Source: an uncultured Methanofollis sp.
Lineage (GTDB): Archaea > Halobacteriota > Methanomicrobia > Methanomicrobiales > Methanofollaceae
DNA length: 26,392 nucleotides
Assembly (NCBI RefSeq): GCF_937919355.1
Contig: NZ_CALFSA010000140.1
Location: 1-26,392 of the forward strand
Direction: 5' to 3'
The notes beneath the pieces are model-generated. The model searched no databases, had not been told where the DNA came from, and saw only the letters and a program-made list of their open reading frames with translations. Positions 7,454 to 15,627 of the stretch are shown piece after piece. Position 1 is the first letter of the stretch. Every line of letters starts with the position of its first letter. The translations under genes were made by a program, and so were the position numbers.

Positions 7454-7515
7454 AAGAATGCATGGGCCGGGCGTTGTACCGTCACAGAGATATAGAACCG
7501 GACCTACCGAGAGAT

Positions 7516-7998
7516 ATGGAAAAAATCGAGACTCTCTCAGGTGTCCCGGGCATGCTCAGGCCCTTCAAGCAGTACCTTGCCAGTGCCGGCCTCCCAGAAG
7601 GCGCCCGGGTCATGTATTGCGGCGTTCCGGGGACCTGCACACCATTCATCGAACTGCTCGCCTTCGCCGTCCGCGACCTCCCCTTCGAGAATGTCTTCGT
7701 GCCGTACCTCGATGAGGGGAAGGCAGGAGAGATCCATGCCGTCCCCGGCATGGGCATGCAGATAGGCGGTTCGCCGGCAGTCCACGACCCTGCGGTCATC
7801 GTCATGATGGGCGGCCTTGCGATGCCGAACACCACGGTGGAGGTACAGGACGCGGCGGCACTCCTTGCACGATACCCGCAGGCTAAAAAGGTCGGCGTCT
7901 GCTTCATGAACATGTTCGAGAAAGCGGGCTGGCTCGACCAGATCGCCTTCGACCTCCTCATCGACGCCACCCTTGACCCGGTCACCATCTACCGGTAG
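7516..7998 (+). CDS. DUF2124 family protein
   Basis: A 160-residue protein that I recognise as DUF2124, a family largely confined to methanogens. Visible landmarks are GVPGMLRPFKQYLASAG near the start, the CGVPGTCTPFIELLAFAVRD stretch (about residues 35-54), VVMMGGLAMPNT in the middle and GVCFMNMFEKAGW with DLLIDATLDP at the end. Several cysteines recur, but no known metal motif is clear. The fold appears Rossmann-like and the function is unknown. I chose ATG 7516 over an upstream ATG at 7462 because family similarity begins here and a GAGAG purine tract precedes it. Confidence 0.85.
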   Translation: MEKIETLSGVPGMLRPFKQYLASAGLPEGARVMYCGVPGTCTPFIELLAFAVRDLPFENVFVPYLDEGKAGEIHAVPGMGMQIGGSPAVHDPAVIVMMGGLAMPNTTVEVQDAAALLARYPQAKKVGVCFMNMFEKAGWLDQIAFDLLIDATLDPVTIYR

Positions 7999-8189
7999 AC
8001 TTCCACGACCCGCGGCATTCCCTGCAGGGCCCTGACCACTTCCTCCACGATTTTTTCGACCTGCCACTCCGTCATCAGGACGTCACCGAGGAAGAGTTCG
8101 ATCTCGCCCCGCCTCACAAGTGAGAGCGTCGCAACCCCTTCGAAAAAAGGCAACTGCGCAAGCTCCTCAAAGGTGATCTTTGTTTTCAT
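7989..8189 (-). CDS. Small hypothetical protein (66 aa)
   Basis: A 66-residue protein, MKTKITFEELAQLPFFEGVA onward, with a hydrophobic central segment (LSLVRRGEIELFLGDVLMTE) and a helical end. No motif that I know. I use ATG 8189 rather than upstream starts at 8207 or 8252 because the TTTATAT box at 8227-8221 predicts transcription from about 8198, and a GGGGGG tract lies just before this ATG. It converges on the DUF2124 gene and the two reading frames overlap by 10 bp at their stop codons. Confidence 0.62.
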   Translation of the reverse strand: MKTKITFEELAQLPFFEGVATLSLVRRGEIELFLGDVLMTEWQVEKIVEEVVRALQGMPRVVEVYR

Positions 8190-8220
8190 GGTCCCCCCAC
8201 TCACCATACCGGCATCCTTG

Positions 8221-8227
8221 ATATAAA
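8221..8227 (-). promoter_or_regulatory. TATA box for the 66-aa gene
   Basis: TTTATAT on the minus strand, centred about 35 nt before ATG 8189. It predicts a leader of about 10 nt and rules out the longer starts. Confidence 0.45.
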
Positions 8228-8287
8228 GATTTCCCGGACGGCCCGGAGGCAAAAGTGCTGTAGGATTCCTGTTCTGGCATGCCTCCG

Positions 8288-8320
8288 CCGGGGGACTGCC
8301 TTGAAAGTCTTCGACCGTCC
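8288..8320 (+). repeat. Degenerate copy of the intergenic repeat found near 14758 and 20768
   Basis: CCGGGGGACT at 8288-8297 matches exactly the opening of the two larger elements. The following CCTTGAAAGTCTTCG resembles their CCTCGAAGACTTCG with a few changes. The rest of the element is not recognisable here, so this may be a worn remnant. Confidence 0.4.
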
Positions 8321-8405
8321 TGACCCTCCCTTCAGTCGAGTGGGAGAGTCATCCGGCGCAGACACTCCAGAAAAGGACCTTCACAGATCAGGAGTACCCG
8401 GAAAA

Positions 8406-8433
8406 CGGAAGAGTGCAGGACTGCAGTCTTCCG
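8406..8433 (-). terminator. 3' hairpin of the frh operon
   Basis: Arms 8406-8412 (CGGAAGA) and 8427-8433 (TCTTCCG) pair perfectly. After one G-G mismatch, 8414-8417 pairs with 8422-8425 around a 4-nt loop. It begins about 28 nt after the frhB stop. A T5 tract on the minus strand (8455-8451) lies between stop and hairpin. Confidence 0.5.
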
Positions 8434-8460
8434 GCCCGAGAGAAACGTGCAAAAATGTAT

Positions 8461-9324
8461 TTAGAGGTAAGGGTTACGCAGGCCCTTACCGACACCGAAG
8501 GACGCACGGGCGTCGAGCGTCTTCTGGTTCTTCGTGATCTTGTCGGTGGCGAGTTTGGTCACGAGTTCCAGACCGGGCTTGACGGTGGTGATGTCCTTGG
8601 TCTCGAAGCATCCGGCGGTGATAGCCTTGTTCCAGATATCTTCGCCGTTCTTTGTCCGGACAAAGACCGTGCTCCAGCCGTCCGGGGTGCCGACCGATCC
8701 GGTCGAGACATCGGCGAGGTTGGAGACGTAGTCCAGGCAGACGTGGCAGCCGGGCTGCTCGTACTTGTGGGTGACCTTCAGCGGGATCTGGGAGACCGCA
8801 CCGCGCTCGGTGTAGGCCCAGAACTTGCCCTTGCCGATGTCCATCTTGACGACGGACTCGAGTTTCTGGTTGCAGTGGTCCTCGACGATCGCCTCGATCG
8901 ACTGGTACGGGAAGTTCTCCATGCAGAAGATCCCGATGGCGAGTGCGATCTTGTCAGGCACGTCGCGCATGCCCACCGGGTAGAGCTGGGCCTTCCTGAC
9001 GGCCTGCATCTGGCACGGGGTGCCGACGATGCCGACCTTGTCAAGGCCGTAGCTCCGGGTCGCCTCCTTGAGGAGGGAGATGTTCGGGGAAAGGTTGTAC
9101 TTCGTGCCGCGTGCCGCAAGAAGCTCCGCCTTCGTGGTCGCAACCATCGGTTCGGGCTTCCATGGCTCGTCGGACGGCCCCGCTACGATGGCACCGTCGA
9201 TGATACCCTCTTCGAGTGCATACGCGAAGAGCTGGGTGACGATACCGCCGTCCTGGGCTCCCTTCAGGATTTCCTTATCGGTGCTGCGTGCAGCAACACA
9301 GGTCTTGTAGTTACCGAGTACCAT
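8461..9324 (-). CDS. frhB: F420-reducing hydrogenase, beta subunit
   Basis: A 287-residue subunit that carries FAD and one iron-sulfur cluster and passes electrons from the FrhG clusters to coenzyme F420. The family landmarks are KGAQDGGIVTQLFAYALEEG (about 21-40), GTPCQMQAVRKA (about 101-112), GIFCMENFPYQSIEA and the cysteine pair in GCHVCLDYVSNLADVS (about 193-208). Length is normal for FrhB. The ATG at 9324 follows an AGGTGA Shine-Dalgarno, 11 bp after the frhG stop, so it is the last gene of the operon. It acts in the cytoplasm in a large FrhAGB assembly. Confidence 0.97.
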   Translation of the reverse strand: MVLGNYKTCVAARSTDKEILKGAQDGGIVTQLFAYALEEGIIDGAIVAGPSDEPWKPEPMVATTKAELLAARGTKYNLSPNISLLKEATRSYGLDKVGIVGTPCQMQAVRKAQLYPVGMRDVPDKIALAIGIFCMENFPYQSIEAIVEDHCNQKLESVVKMDIGKGKFWAYTERGAVSQIPLKVTHKYEQPGCHVCLDYVSNLADVSTGSVGTPDGWSTVFVRTKNGEDIWNKAITAGCFETKDITTVKPGLELVTKLATDKITKNQKTLDARASFGVGKGLRNPYL

Positions 9325-9335
9325 TTTTCTTCACC

Positions 9336-10460
9336 TCACTGCATGACCTCTTTGATGAGTTCGTTGATACCCTCGAACTCGTTCATCACATCGAAGTTGA
9401 AGAAGCTCCTCGGGCACTGGGCATAGCAGGCGCCGCACTTGATGCACAGGTCGCGCTCGATCTGCGGCTTCCCGTATTCCATGGTGACCGCACGGACCGG
9501 GCAGGCGGCGGCACAGGAGCCGCAGCCCATGCACAGGCCCTGGTTGACGACGTTGATCATAAGATCGCAGCCGCAGGCCTCGCTGCTGAACTCAGCGTTC
9601 GAGCCGCGCTTTGCAAGGGCCATGAGTGGCTTGAGGTACGCGCCGGCAAGCTCCTTCTGCTCGTCGGTACCCTTCAGGAGCAGGTACGCCATGATACAGA
9701 CGTTCCTGATCTGCTGCGGGGTCGGCGCACAGCCGGGGATATAGACATCTACGTCGATCAGGTCTCCGATCGGGACGTAAGACTCCATCTGCGGCTGGTT
9801 CCACTGGCCGCCACGGCAGAACCGGGTGATGTTCCCGTATGCCGCACAGCCGCCAAGGGCGACGACGATCTTCGCCTTCTCCCTGGCTTCCTTGATCTCT
9901 TCAACAGAGCACTTGTCCTGAAGGCAGACAGAACCCTCGACGAGGGCGACGTCCATCTCCGGGATATGCCTGACATCCACAAGGGTCAGTGCATAGACGA
10001 GGTCAGCATAGTTGTCCAGAATCTTGAAGAGTCCTTCGTAGTTGTCTGCAAAGGACACAAGGCATCCGGTACAGCCGCTCATGTGCACATGCCCCACGGT
10101 AATCTTCTCTACCACAGGCTTTTCCTCCTTAATTATCTCAGACGATTTTTCCACTTTGATCTCAGAAGGCTTCGCTACAGGTCTGGGTGTTGGTTTTATG
10201 ACCTCTTTCAAGGTCTCAACCGCTTTGGCGGGCTCTCCGGCAGCAGGTTTCTGCCGGGCCTCTTTCACGGGTGCAGGCCGCGGCGCCGGAGTTGGCACGG
10301 GCTTTTTCACCCATTTTACTGTCCCCTTATCTTCGGATGGCTGCGCCTCTGGCTGAACCTTCGCCGTTACCGGTTCGGGTTTCGCCTTCAGGGCCTCCTC
10401 AGGCTTGGGTGGCTCCTTCCTTCCAAAGATGATCCCTTTCAGCTTCGCTAGTAGCCCCAT
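9336..10460 (-). CDS. frhG: F420-reducing hydrogenase, gamma subunit, with long N-terminal extension
   Basis: A 374-residue protein, against roughly 230-275 for the FrhG subunits I know. The hydrogenase small-subunit core begins at about residue 119 with KITVGHVHMSGCTGC (Cys130 and Cys133 of the proximal 4Fe4S cluster), and continues through GGCAAYGN and VYIPGCAPTP. Two ferredoxin-type clusters follow (CMGCGSCAAACP, CIKCGACYAQCP). Ahead of the core is a short amphipathic helix (MGLLAKLKGIIFGRK) and a Pro/Lys/Glu/Ala-rich linker. I use ATG 10460 because GGGGTGG lies just upstream; a TTG at 10472 is in frame. It overlaps the end of frhD by 62 bp. Confidence 0.95.
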   Translation of the reverse strand: MGLLAKLKGIIFGRKEPPKPEEALKAKPEPVTAKVQPEAQPSEDKGTVKWVKKPVPTPAPRPAPVKEARQKPAAGEPAKAVETLKEVIKPTPRPVAKPSEIKVEKSSEIIKEEKPVVEKITVGHVHMSGCTGCLVSFADNYEGLFKILDNYADLVYALTLVDVRHIPEMDVALVEGSVCLQDKCSVEEIKEAREKAKIVVALGGCAAYGNITRFCRGGQWNQPQMESYVPIGDLIDVDVYIPGCAPTPQQIRNVCIMAYLLLKGTDEQKELAGAYLKPLMALAKRGSNAEFSSEACGCDLMINVVNQGLCMGCGSCAAACPVRAVTMEYGKPQIERDLCIKCGACYAQCPRSFFNFDVMNEFEGINELIKEVMQ

Positions 10461-10920
10461 AATCCACCCCAATTTCTGCGAGTACGTGACGTACTACCTT
10501 GGGTATGGCCTTCTGAACCTCTTCGGTGAGCCCGATTTCCATCTCGGGCGATGATACCCGCTTCGGCTGGACGCCGAAGATCGTGATCTCGACTTTATCC
10601 TTCAGCCTCTGGAGCGGCTCGGTCAGGTCCCAGGAATGGGCGTCCCGGTAGCTCCCGGGCGGCAGGTCTTCAAGAGCCAGCTTCGCAAGCGTGCCCGGTT
10701 CCGCACCGAAGTCCGCAATATCGACGATGATAATCTTTTTCGTGACCTCGGGGTCGATCAGCGTAAAAATAAAGTGCGGGGCCCCGAGCCCTGCGTCGAT
10801 GGCCTTGACATTGTCGGGAAGTTGCATGCGGTTCAGCTCCTCGATCACCTCGGGCCCGAGGCCGTCGTCGGCGAAGAGGGGGTTACCGCATCCCACAATC
10901 ACGATTTCCGGGTATAACAT
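10399..10920 (-). CDS. frhD: F420 hydrogenase maturation endopeptidase
   Basis: A 173-residue member of the HycI/HybD-like hydrogenase maturation proteases. It trims the C-terminus of FrhA after nickel insertion and is not part of the final enzyme. The opening IVIVGCGNPLFADDGLGPEV (about 6-25) and the DAGLGAPHF region (about 47-55) hold the acidic and His residues that sense nickel in the family. I chose ATG 10920, 2 nt after the frhA stop codon; the upstream codons in the same frame lie within frhA. The last 20 codons overlap the beginning of frhG in another frame. Confidence 0.93.
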   Translation of the reverse strand: MLYPEIVIVGCGNPLFADDGLGPEVIEELNRMQLPDNVKAIDAGLGAPHFIFTLIDPEVTKKIIIVDIADFGAEPGTLAKLALEDLPPGSYRDAHSWDLTEPLQRLKDKVEITIFGVQPKRVSSPEMEIGLTEEVQKAIPKVVRHVLAEIGVDYGATSEAERDHLWKEGATQA

Positions 10921-10922
10921 GA

Positions 10923-12290
10923 TCACTCGAGGAGTTTCTGGGCCACTATCTTCTTGTTCTCGTCCACGACCAGCATGTGGGTGGCGCAGGAGACGCACGG
11001 GTCATAGGCCCGGACGATGACTTCTGCGAGTTCCCACGGAGCGCCGGTCAGGGCGCGGCTGCAGGTCGGGAAGTTCCAGGTGGTCGGGACAAGCATGGAG
11101 AACCAGCGGACCTTGCCGTCCTTGACCTTTGCAAGGTGGACGTCGCAGCCACGCGGGGCTTCGTTGGCAGCCCAGCCAAGGCTTCCGTCGCCACCGGGGA
11201 TCTCGTCGGCAAGGACCTTGCCGGAGGTGTTGAGGGCGTCGACGGCCTCGAGAATGCCGTAGCAGGTCCCTTCGTATTCCATCTCACGGGCAATGTTCAG
11301 GCCCATGGCACCCTTCTCGTCGTAGTTCTTGAACGTAACGAGACGGGCACGCGGACCGACTTCGACAGGCTGACCGTCGTACAGGGGCACGCCGGTGCAG
11401 GCCTGCATCTGCGGCCAGGCCTTACCGCCTGCCGGGGTGGTGCCGCCGACGGGATAGTCCTTGTCTTCGAGGGTGATCTCTTCCTCGCCCATGTACCAGT
11501 CCCAGGGCCGGACTTCGGTCCAGCGCTCGGGGAACCAGGTCGGGTTGTCGTCAAGGCTGCTGCTGCCGTAGATCGGAGCGGCGGCCATGTAGCCCTGGTT
11601 GTGGTAGCCGAGGTCCTTCGGGATCGGGATCTGGCGGCCGGCAACCTCTGCCCAGTCACGCTTCTGGTAGTTGCGGAAGACGGAAACCATGAACTCTTCC
11701 TGGGCGTGGGCAAGCATGCGGCCTTCCTTTGCAAGGTCGTAGATCTTCTGCTTTGCCCGCGGGGAGATGTTCTTGTACATACCGCCGACACGCGGGTTCG
11801 ACGGGTGGATGGCTTCGCCGCCGACGATCTCGCCGATGGTCTGGCCGATCTCACGGAGCCTCTGGATCCGGAGAGCGACAGACCGAACCGGTTCCTCGGG
11901 CGTGAACGGGTTGATCTTCGTGTCTGTGCCAGGCAGGTACATGTCCGGCAGGACAAGGATGTCATGCAGGGCGATGCTGTGCAGCCTGTTTGCGCACTGA
12001 AGAATGTACCGCAGAAGCATTGCGTCCTCCGGGATGTAACACCGGATGGATGCTTCCATGGCTTCAGTCGCTGCAAGGGTGTGGGCGATCGGACAGATAC
12101 CGCACACACGGGAGGCAATCTTGGGCACCTGCTCCATCGTCTTGCCGATGGCGAGCTTCTCGACACCCCTCACCGGGGTGATGGAAAGCCAGTCACCACG
12201 CTCGACGATACCCTCGTCATTTACCTTCAGGACGAGTTTTGAGTGTCCCTCGTGCCTCGTGGTTGGGGAAATCTCTACAACTTTCGACAA
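10923..12290 (-). CDS. frhA: F420-reducing hydrogenase, alpha (NiFe large) subunit
   Basis: A 455-residue large subunit that holds the NiFe site where H2 is split. The nickel ligands are in RVCGIC (Cys63, Cys66) and DPCVSCATH near the C-terminus; the 17 residues after that His (about 438) are the peptide expected to be removed by FrhD. Family similarity starts at SKVVEISPTTRHEGHSKLVL, so I use the TTG start at 12290, which has a GAGG Shine-Dalgarno 8 nt upstream. A GTG at 12371 in the same frame would add 27 residues without family similarity. First gene of frhADGB. Confidence 0.96.
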   Translation of the reverse strand: MSKVVEISPTTRHEGHSKLVLKVNDEGIVERGDWLSITPVRGVEKLAIGKTMEQVPKIASRVCGICPIAHTLAATEAMEASIRCYIPEDAMLLRYILQCANRLHSIALHDILVLPDMYLPGTDTKINPFTPEEPVRSVALRIQRLREIGQTIGEIVGGEAIHPSNPRVGGMYKNISPRAKQKIYDLAKEGRMLAHAQEEFMVSVFRNYQKRDWAEVAGRQIPIPKDLGYHNQGYMAAAPIYGSSSLDDNPTWFPERWTEVRPWDWYMGEEEITLEDKDYPVGGTTPAGGKAWPQMQACTGVPLYDGQPVEVGPRARLVTFKNYDEKGAMGLNIAREMEYEGTCYGILEAVDALNTSGKVLADEIPGGDGSLGWAANEAPRGCDVHLAKVKDGKVRWFSMLVPTTWNFPTCSRALTGAPWELAEVIVRAYDPCVSCATHMLVVDENKKIVAQKLLE

Positions 12291-12402
12291 ATATATCGCC
12301 TCATTCTGGTTTGAGTGTTCAAACAGCGATACCGTGCTTCGAACCTGTGCAATAGGTGTGACACGTACCACAGAAGTACGTCAGAAGCAATTACTTCGCC
12401 GC

Positions 12403-12412
12403 TTTAAATATA
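12403..12412 (-). promoter_or_regulatory. TATA box of the frhADGB operon
   Basis: On the minus strand the region reads GATATATTTAAAGC, a strong archaeal box A preceded by purines as in a BRE. It predicts transcription from about 12381, giving a leader of about 90 nt to the TTG start or about 10 nt to the alternative GTG. Confidence 0.6.
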
Positions 12413-12443
12413 TCTTTCGATTCGGCATCGATCAATCATGGGA

Positions 12444-12467
12444 AATTAACTCCTTGATGGAGTAATT
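12444..12467. promoter_or_regulatory. Inverted repeat upstream of the frh promoter
   Basis: AATTAACTCC (12444-12453) and GGAGTAATT (12459-12467) form an inverted repeat with one extra A in the left arm and a 5-nt spacer. It lies about 35 nt upstream of the box A, the usual place for an activator site in archaea. Confidence 0.4.
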
Positions 12468-12629
12468 CAGGATAAAACGGCGAGATCAATTCCAGAACAG
12501 GGACTACACCCGGACAATGGAACGAACACGGGGTTTCTTGAACAGACCTGCTGCATGAAGAGGCCTGGATTTCAGAATAGAGATCCTCACGCGAGAGGTG
12601 TGGTCACGGGACGCCGGAAAGAATACATT

Positions 12630-12652
12630 AAAAAAAAGGGGGTTTTGGGGGT
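12630..12652 (-). terminator. Poly-T terminator of mptA
   Basis: Immediately after the mptA stop, the minus strand reads CCCCC, AAAA, CCCCC and then eight T residues (12637-12630). A T-run of this length is the usual archaeal transcription stop signal. The rest of the spacer up to the frh promoter shows nothing else clear. Confidence 0.65.
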
Positions 12653-12654
12653 TT

Positions 12655-13590
12655 TTAGTCTCCGTTCAGTTCTGCGATCAACTCGGCAAGCGTCGCCTTC
12701 CGCTCCGCGTAGGCGTCGTGCTGGTGGATGCTCTCCTCATTCGTCTGACGAAGGAGAACCATCGAGTCGCCGGGCAGGGTGCCGAAGTTTTTGACGACGG
12801 ACCGTGCCATCTCCCTGACGCAGTCCTCGACAAAGCGGGGGTGGCGGTGGGCTTGCATCACGACATAGTTCTCGTCGCCACGCTTGAGGAGCTCGTAGAT
12901 CGAAGCGCTCATCGATTCCTTGAGGACCTTGATGATCGTCTCAAGAGAGACGTGCTGGTCGTCGTCGGTTTCGATGCAGAGGAAGCCGCGGCCCCGCTGG
13001 TTATGGGTGGCCATGGGGACCTCCTCAAAGAAGGCGTCGATCTTCTCCTGCTCGATGCCCAGGTTCTCCATCACGTGGATCGCATGGTCCTTCATGATGT
13101 CCTGGGCACAGGGGCAGGCGGTCATGCCGGTGACTTCAGCGCCGATGCTCTTCCTGATGATGGGGTGGTGACCGTTCCGCCGGGCGACAGCACGGGCGTG
13201 AACCTTCACGACCTCGTGACAGCTCGTCTTCGAGACCGGAGTCTCGCGGCGGACCATGAACTCGCTGCGCATCAGGACCTCGGTCCTTTCGGCATATTCA
13301 TGGTGGTCGAGGAGTTTGCGTGCGACTACGCTGCAGAGTTCCTCGATCTCGGACACTTTTCCATCAATGGCCTCCTGGAGTACCTCGTCTATTACCTCGA
13401 AGTTCCTGGAGAGGTTGGCCCCCTTCAGGCTTCCGGGGAGATCGACAAAAACGTCGAAGTTCGAGATAAAGATCACAGGGCGTTTGCCCGGACGGGAGAC
13501 TTCAACCAGTTTTTTAACGTTTTTTACGCCGACCCTCGTCAGGTTGATACGGACATCTGGAGTGGTCGACTGTACGTCTGGCAGTTCCAT
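12655..13590 (-). CDS. mptA: GTP cyclohydrolase MptA (methanopterin biosynthesis)
   Basis: A 311-residue Fe(II)-dependent GTP cyclohydrolase of the FolE2/MptA type. It converts GTP to 7,8-dihydroneopterin 2',3'-cyclic phosphate, the first step to tetrahydromethanopterin, the C1 carrier of methanogenesis. Recognised stretches are LTRVGVKNVKKLVEV, MRSEFMVRRETPVSKTSCHE, and IGAEVTGMTACPCAQDIM (about residues 150-167, with the metal-site cysteine). MATHNQRGRG follows at about 193. The ATG at 13590 has a GAGGT Shine-Dalgarno at 9 nt; an upstream TTG in frame is rejected because it sits on that signal. It is divergent from ilvC. Confidence 0.95.
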   Translation of the reverse strand: MELPDVQSTTPDVRINLTRVGVKNVKKLVEVSRPGKRPVIFISNFDVFVDLPGSLKGANLSRNFEVIDEVLQEAIDGKVSEIEELCSVVARKLLDHHEYAERTEVLMRSEFMVRRETPVSKTSCHEVVKVHARAVARRNGHHPIIRKSIGAEVTGMTACPCAQDIMKDHAIHVMENLGIEQEKIDAFFEEVPMATHNQRGRGFLCIETDDDQHVSLETIIKVLKESMSASIYELLKRGDENYVVMQAHRHPRFVEDCVREMARSVVKNFGTLPGDSMVLLRQTNEESIHQHDAYAERKATLAELIAELNGD

Positions 13591-13683
13591 TCTCGTAAAC
13601 CTCAATTGGAAACTGATCTACGAATCGTGGCGCAGGGGAAAGATATCGACGAGCGCCATGGTGTAGTGGGGAAAGGTACTTCC

Positions 13684-13696
13684 TATAATTATTTAT
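13684..13696 (+). promoter_or_regulatory. Promoter of ilvC
   Basis: ATAATTATTTATG contains a box A-like TTATTTAT about 35 nt before ATG 13728. A GAGGCGG Shine-Dalgarno lies in the leader. Confidence 0.45.
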
Positions 13697-13727
13697 GAAC
13701 TTCGTTATCACTAAGAGGCGGTAGAGT

Positions 13728-14720
<993 letters not shown>

Positions 14721-15144
14721 TTTCAGGATCTGGGAAAATCCGGTTCTACCGCCTGTGCCGGGGGACTACGCCCCCGGCCTCGAAGACTTCGTCTCAGTGC
14801 ACATCAAAGATGTGCCTGAACGAGAAAATCTTCGATTTCCTGTGCACGGAAAATCACAGATTTTCCTTCACTGGGAATCTTCGATTCCCTGTGTTCTCAA
14901 GCTCGCTTCGCTCGCACCCCGCTCAGGATTGGAGGTGGGTCGCAGACCTCTTCAGAGTGCTGGGTTATCCTTCCCGGAGATCAGGAAGAGTGATCGATCC
15001 AGTTAAGAGAGGGGTTCTCCAGAGCCAAATGAGCAGGAGTCCCGGGATGATCATCAGGAATTTTGGGACAGCCCGCCCCTACAAAGGCATTCGCTCATTT
15101 TATCCGCCGCAACGAAGATATCCCATCCCCCCGATCAGTCCCCC
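14721..15144. other. Gene-free stretch between ilvC and the flavodoxin gene
   Basis: It holds the hairpin repeat at 14758-14932. Short open frames across the repeat (for example 14755-15006) read through the palindromes and are not considered genes. From 14933 to 15144 I see only a possible box A (CATTTTATCC, about 15096-15105) for the flavodoxin gene. Confidence 0.55.
14758..14932 (+). repeat. Hairpin-rich intergenic repeat, copy downstream of ilvC
   Basis: A series of small hairpins: CCGGGGG/CCCCCGG (14758-14764 with 14771-14777); GCACATC/GATGTGC (14799-14805 with 14809-14815, loop AAA); GGAAAATC/GATTTTCC (14848-14855 with 14859-14866, loop ACA); GGGAATC/GATTCCC (14873-14879 with 14883-14889, loop TTC); and an imperfect GAAAATC-TTC-GATTTCC just before 14840. 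A 17-base block at 14778-14794 and a 15-base block at 14918-14932 occur exactly again at 20779-20795 and 20827-20841. It begins 38 nt after the ilvC stop. Confidence 0.75.
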
Positions 15145-15627
15145 ATGAAGGTCTGTATCGTCTACTATTCTGCCACCGGGAACACGAAGATGGTCGCCGA
15201 AGCGGCCGCAGAGGCGACAGGCGCCGATCTCGTCGAGGTGAAGGACCGTGCGGGGTACTCGAAGGTGATGATGTACCTCAAAGGAGCGCCGAAGGCAAGA
15301 AGGGGGGAGAAGGCCGAGATCGAACCTGCCGTCATCGACGTCGCGGCCTATGATGTCGTCGCCATAGGGACGCCGGTCTGGGCCTTCAGGCCGACGCCGG
15401 CCGCAAACGCCATTGTTGCCGCGCTCGAAAACTGCGAGGGGAAAAAGGGGATCGCATTTGCAACAAGCGGCGGGGCGCCGGGCGAAGCACTCCAGAACCT
15501 CGCACGGCAGATCGAAGAGCGGGGGATGACAGTCACCGGGACTTTCCACATCAGCGATACGGAGATCAAAAAAGGGGAGAGGTTGGACGGGCTTGCCCGC
15601 CTGATCAGTACTGCATCTGGCGCGTGA
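15145..15627 (+). CDS. Flavodoxin family protein
   Basis: A 160-residue flavodoxin-fold protein. The FMN phosphate-binding loop is SATGNTKMVAEAAA (residues 9-22), and the later FMN contacts are in GTPVWAFRPTPA (about 74-85) and ATSGGAPGEAL. It is expected to carry electrons as an FMN protein in the cytoplasm; in anaerobic archaea such proteins are often involved in oxidative stress or electron transfer from hydrogenases. No redox partner is adjacent. No Shine-Dalgarno is visible before ATG 15145. Its 3' end overlaps that of purL by 23 bp. Confidence 0.9.
   Translation: MKVCIVYYSATGNTKMVAEAAAEATGADLVEVKDRAGYSKVMMYLKGAPKARRGEKAEIEPAVIDVAAYDVVAIGTPVWAFRPTPAANAIVAALENCEGKKGIAFATSGGAPGEALQNLARQIEERGMTVTGTFHISDTEIKKGERLDGLARLISTASGA

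Noticed and set aside
7462..7515. Upstream ATG for the DUF2124 gene
   Set aside because: The first 18 residues (MGRALYRHRDIEPDLPRD) are unlike the family start, and ATG 7516 has a closer purine tract.
9288..10451. A 387-codon open frame antisense to frhG
   Set aside because: It lies opposite a gene with clear FrhG motifs. Long antisense frames are common in GC-rich coding DNA, and its translation is repetitive with no family resemblance.
10472..10472. TTG start of frhG, 4 codons before the ATG
   Set aside because: The ATG at 10460 is better placed after GGGGTGG, and the first 4 codons lie on that signal.
10977..12242. A 421-codon open frame antisense to frhA
   Set aside because: The opposite strand encodes a complete NiFe large subunit. 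The antisense translation is Asp/Val/Gly-rich, as expected for a codon mirror.
14758..14932. Considered as a CRISPR array
   Set aside because: There are no regularly spaced direct repeats with unique spacers; the structure is a series of different short hairpins, and no cas gene is near.
14755..15006. An 83-codon frame across the hairpin repeat, and the 88-codon frame at 20738-21004
   Set aside because: Both begin with similar peptides (PGDY...LEDFV) only because they translate the same DNA blocks. The palindromes and lack of conservation beyond the blocks argue against coding.
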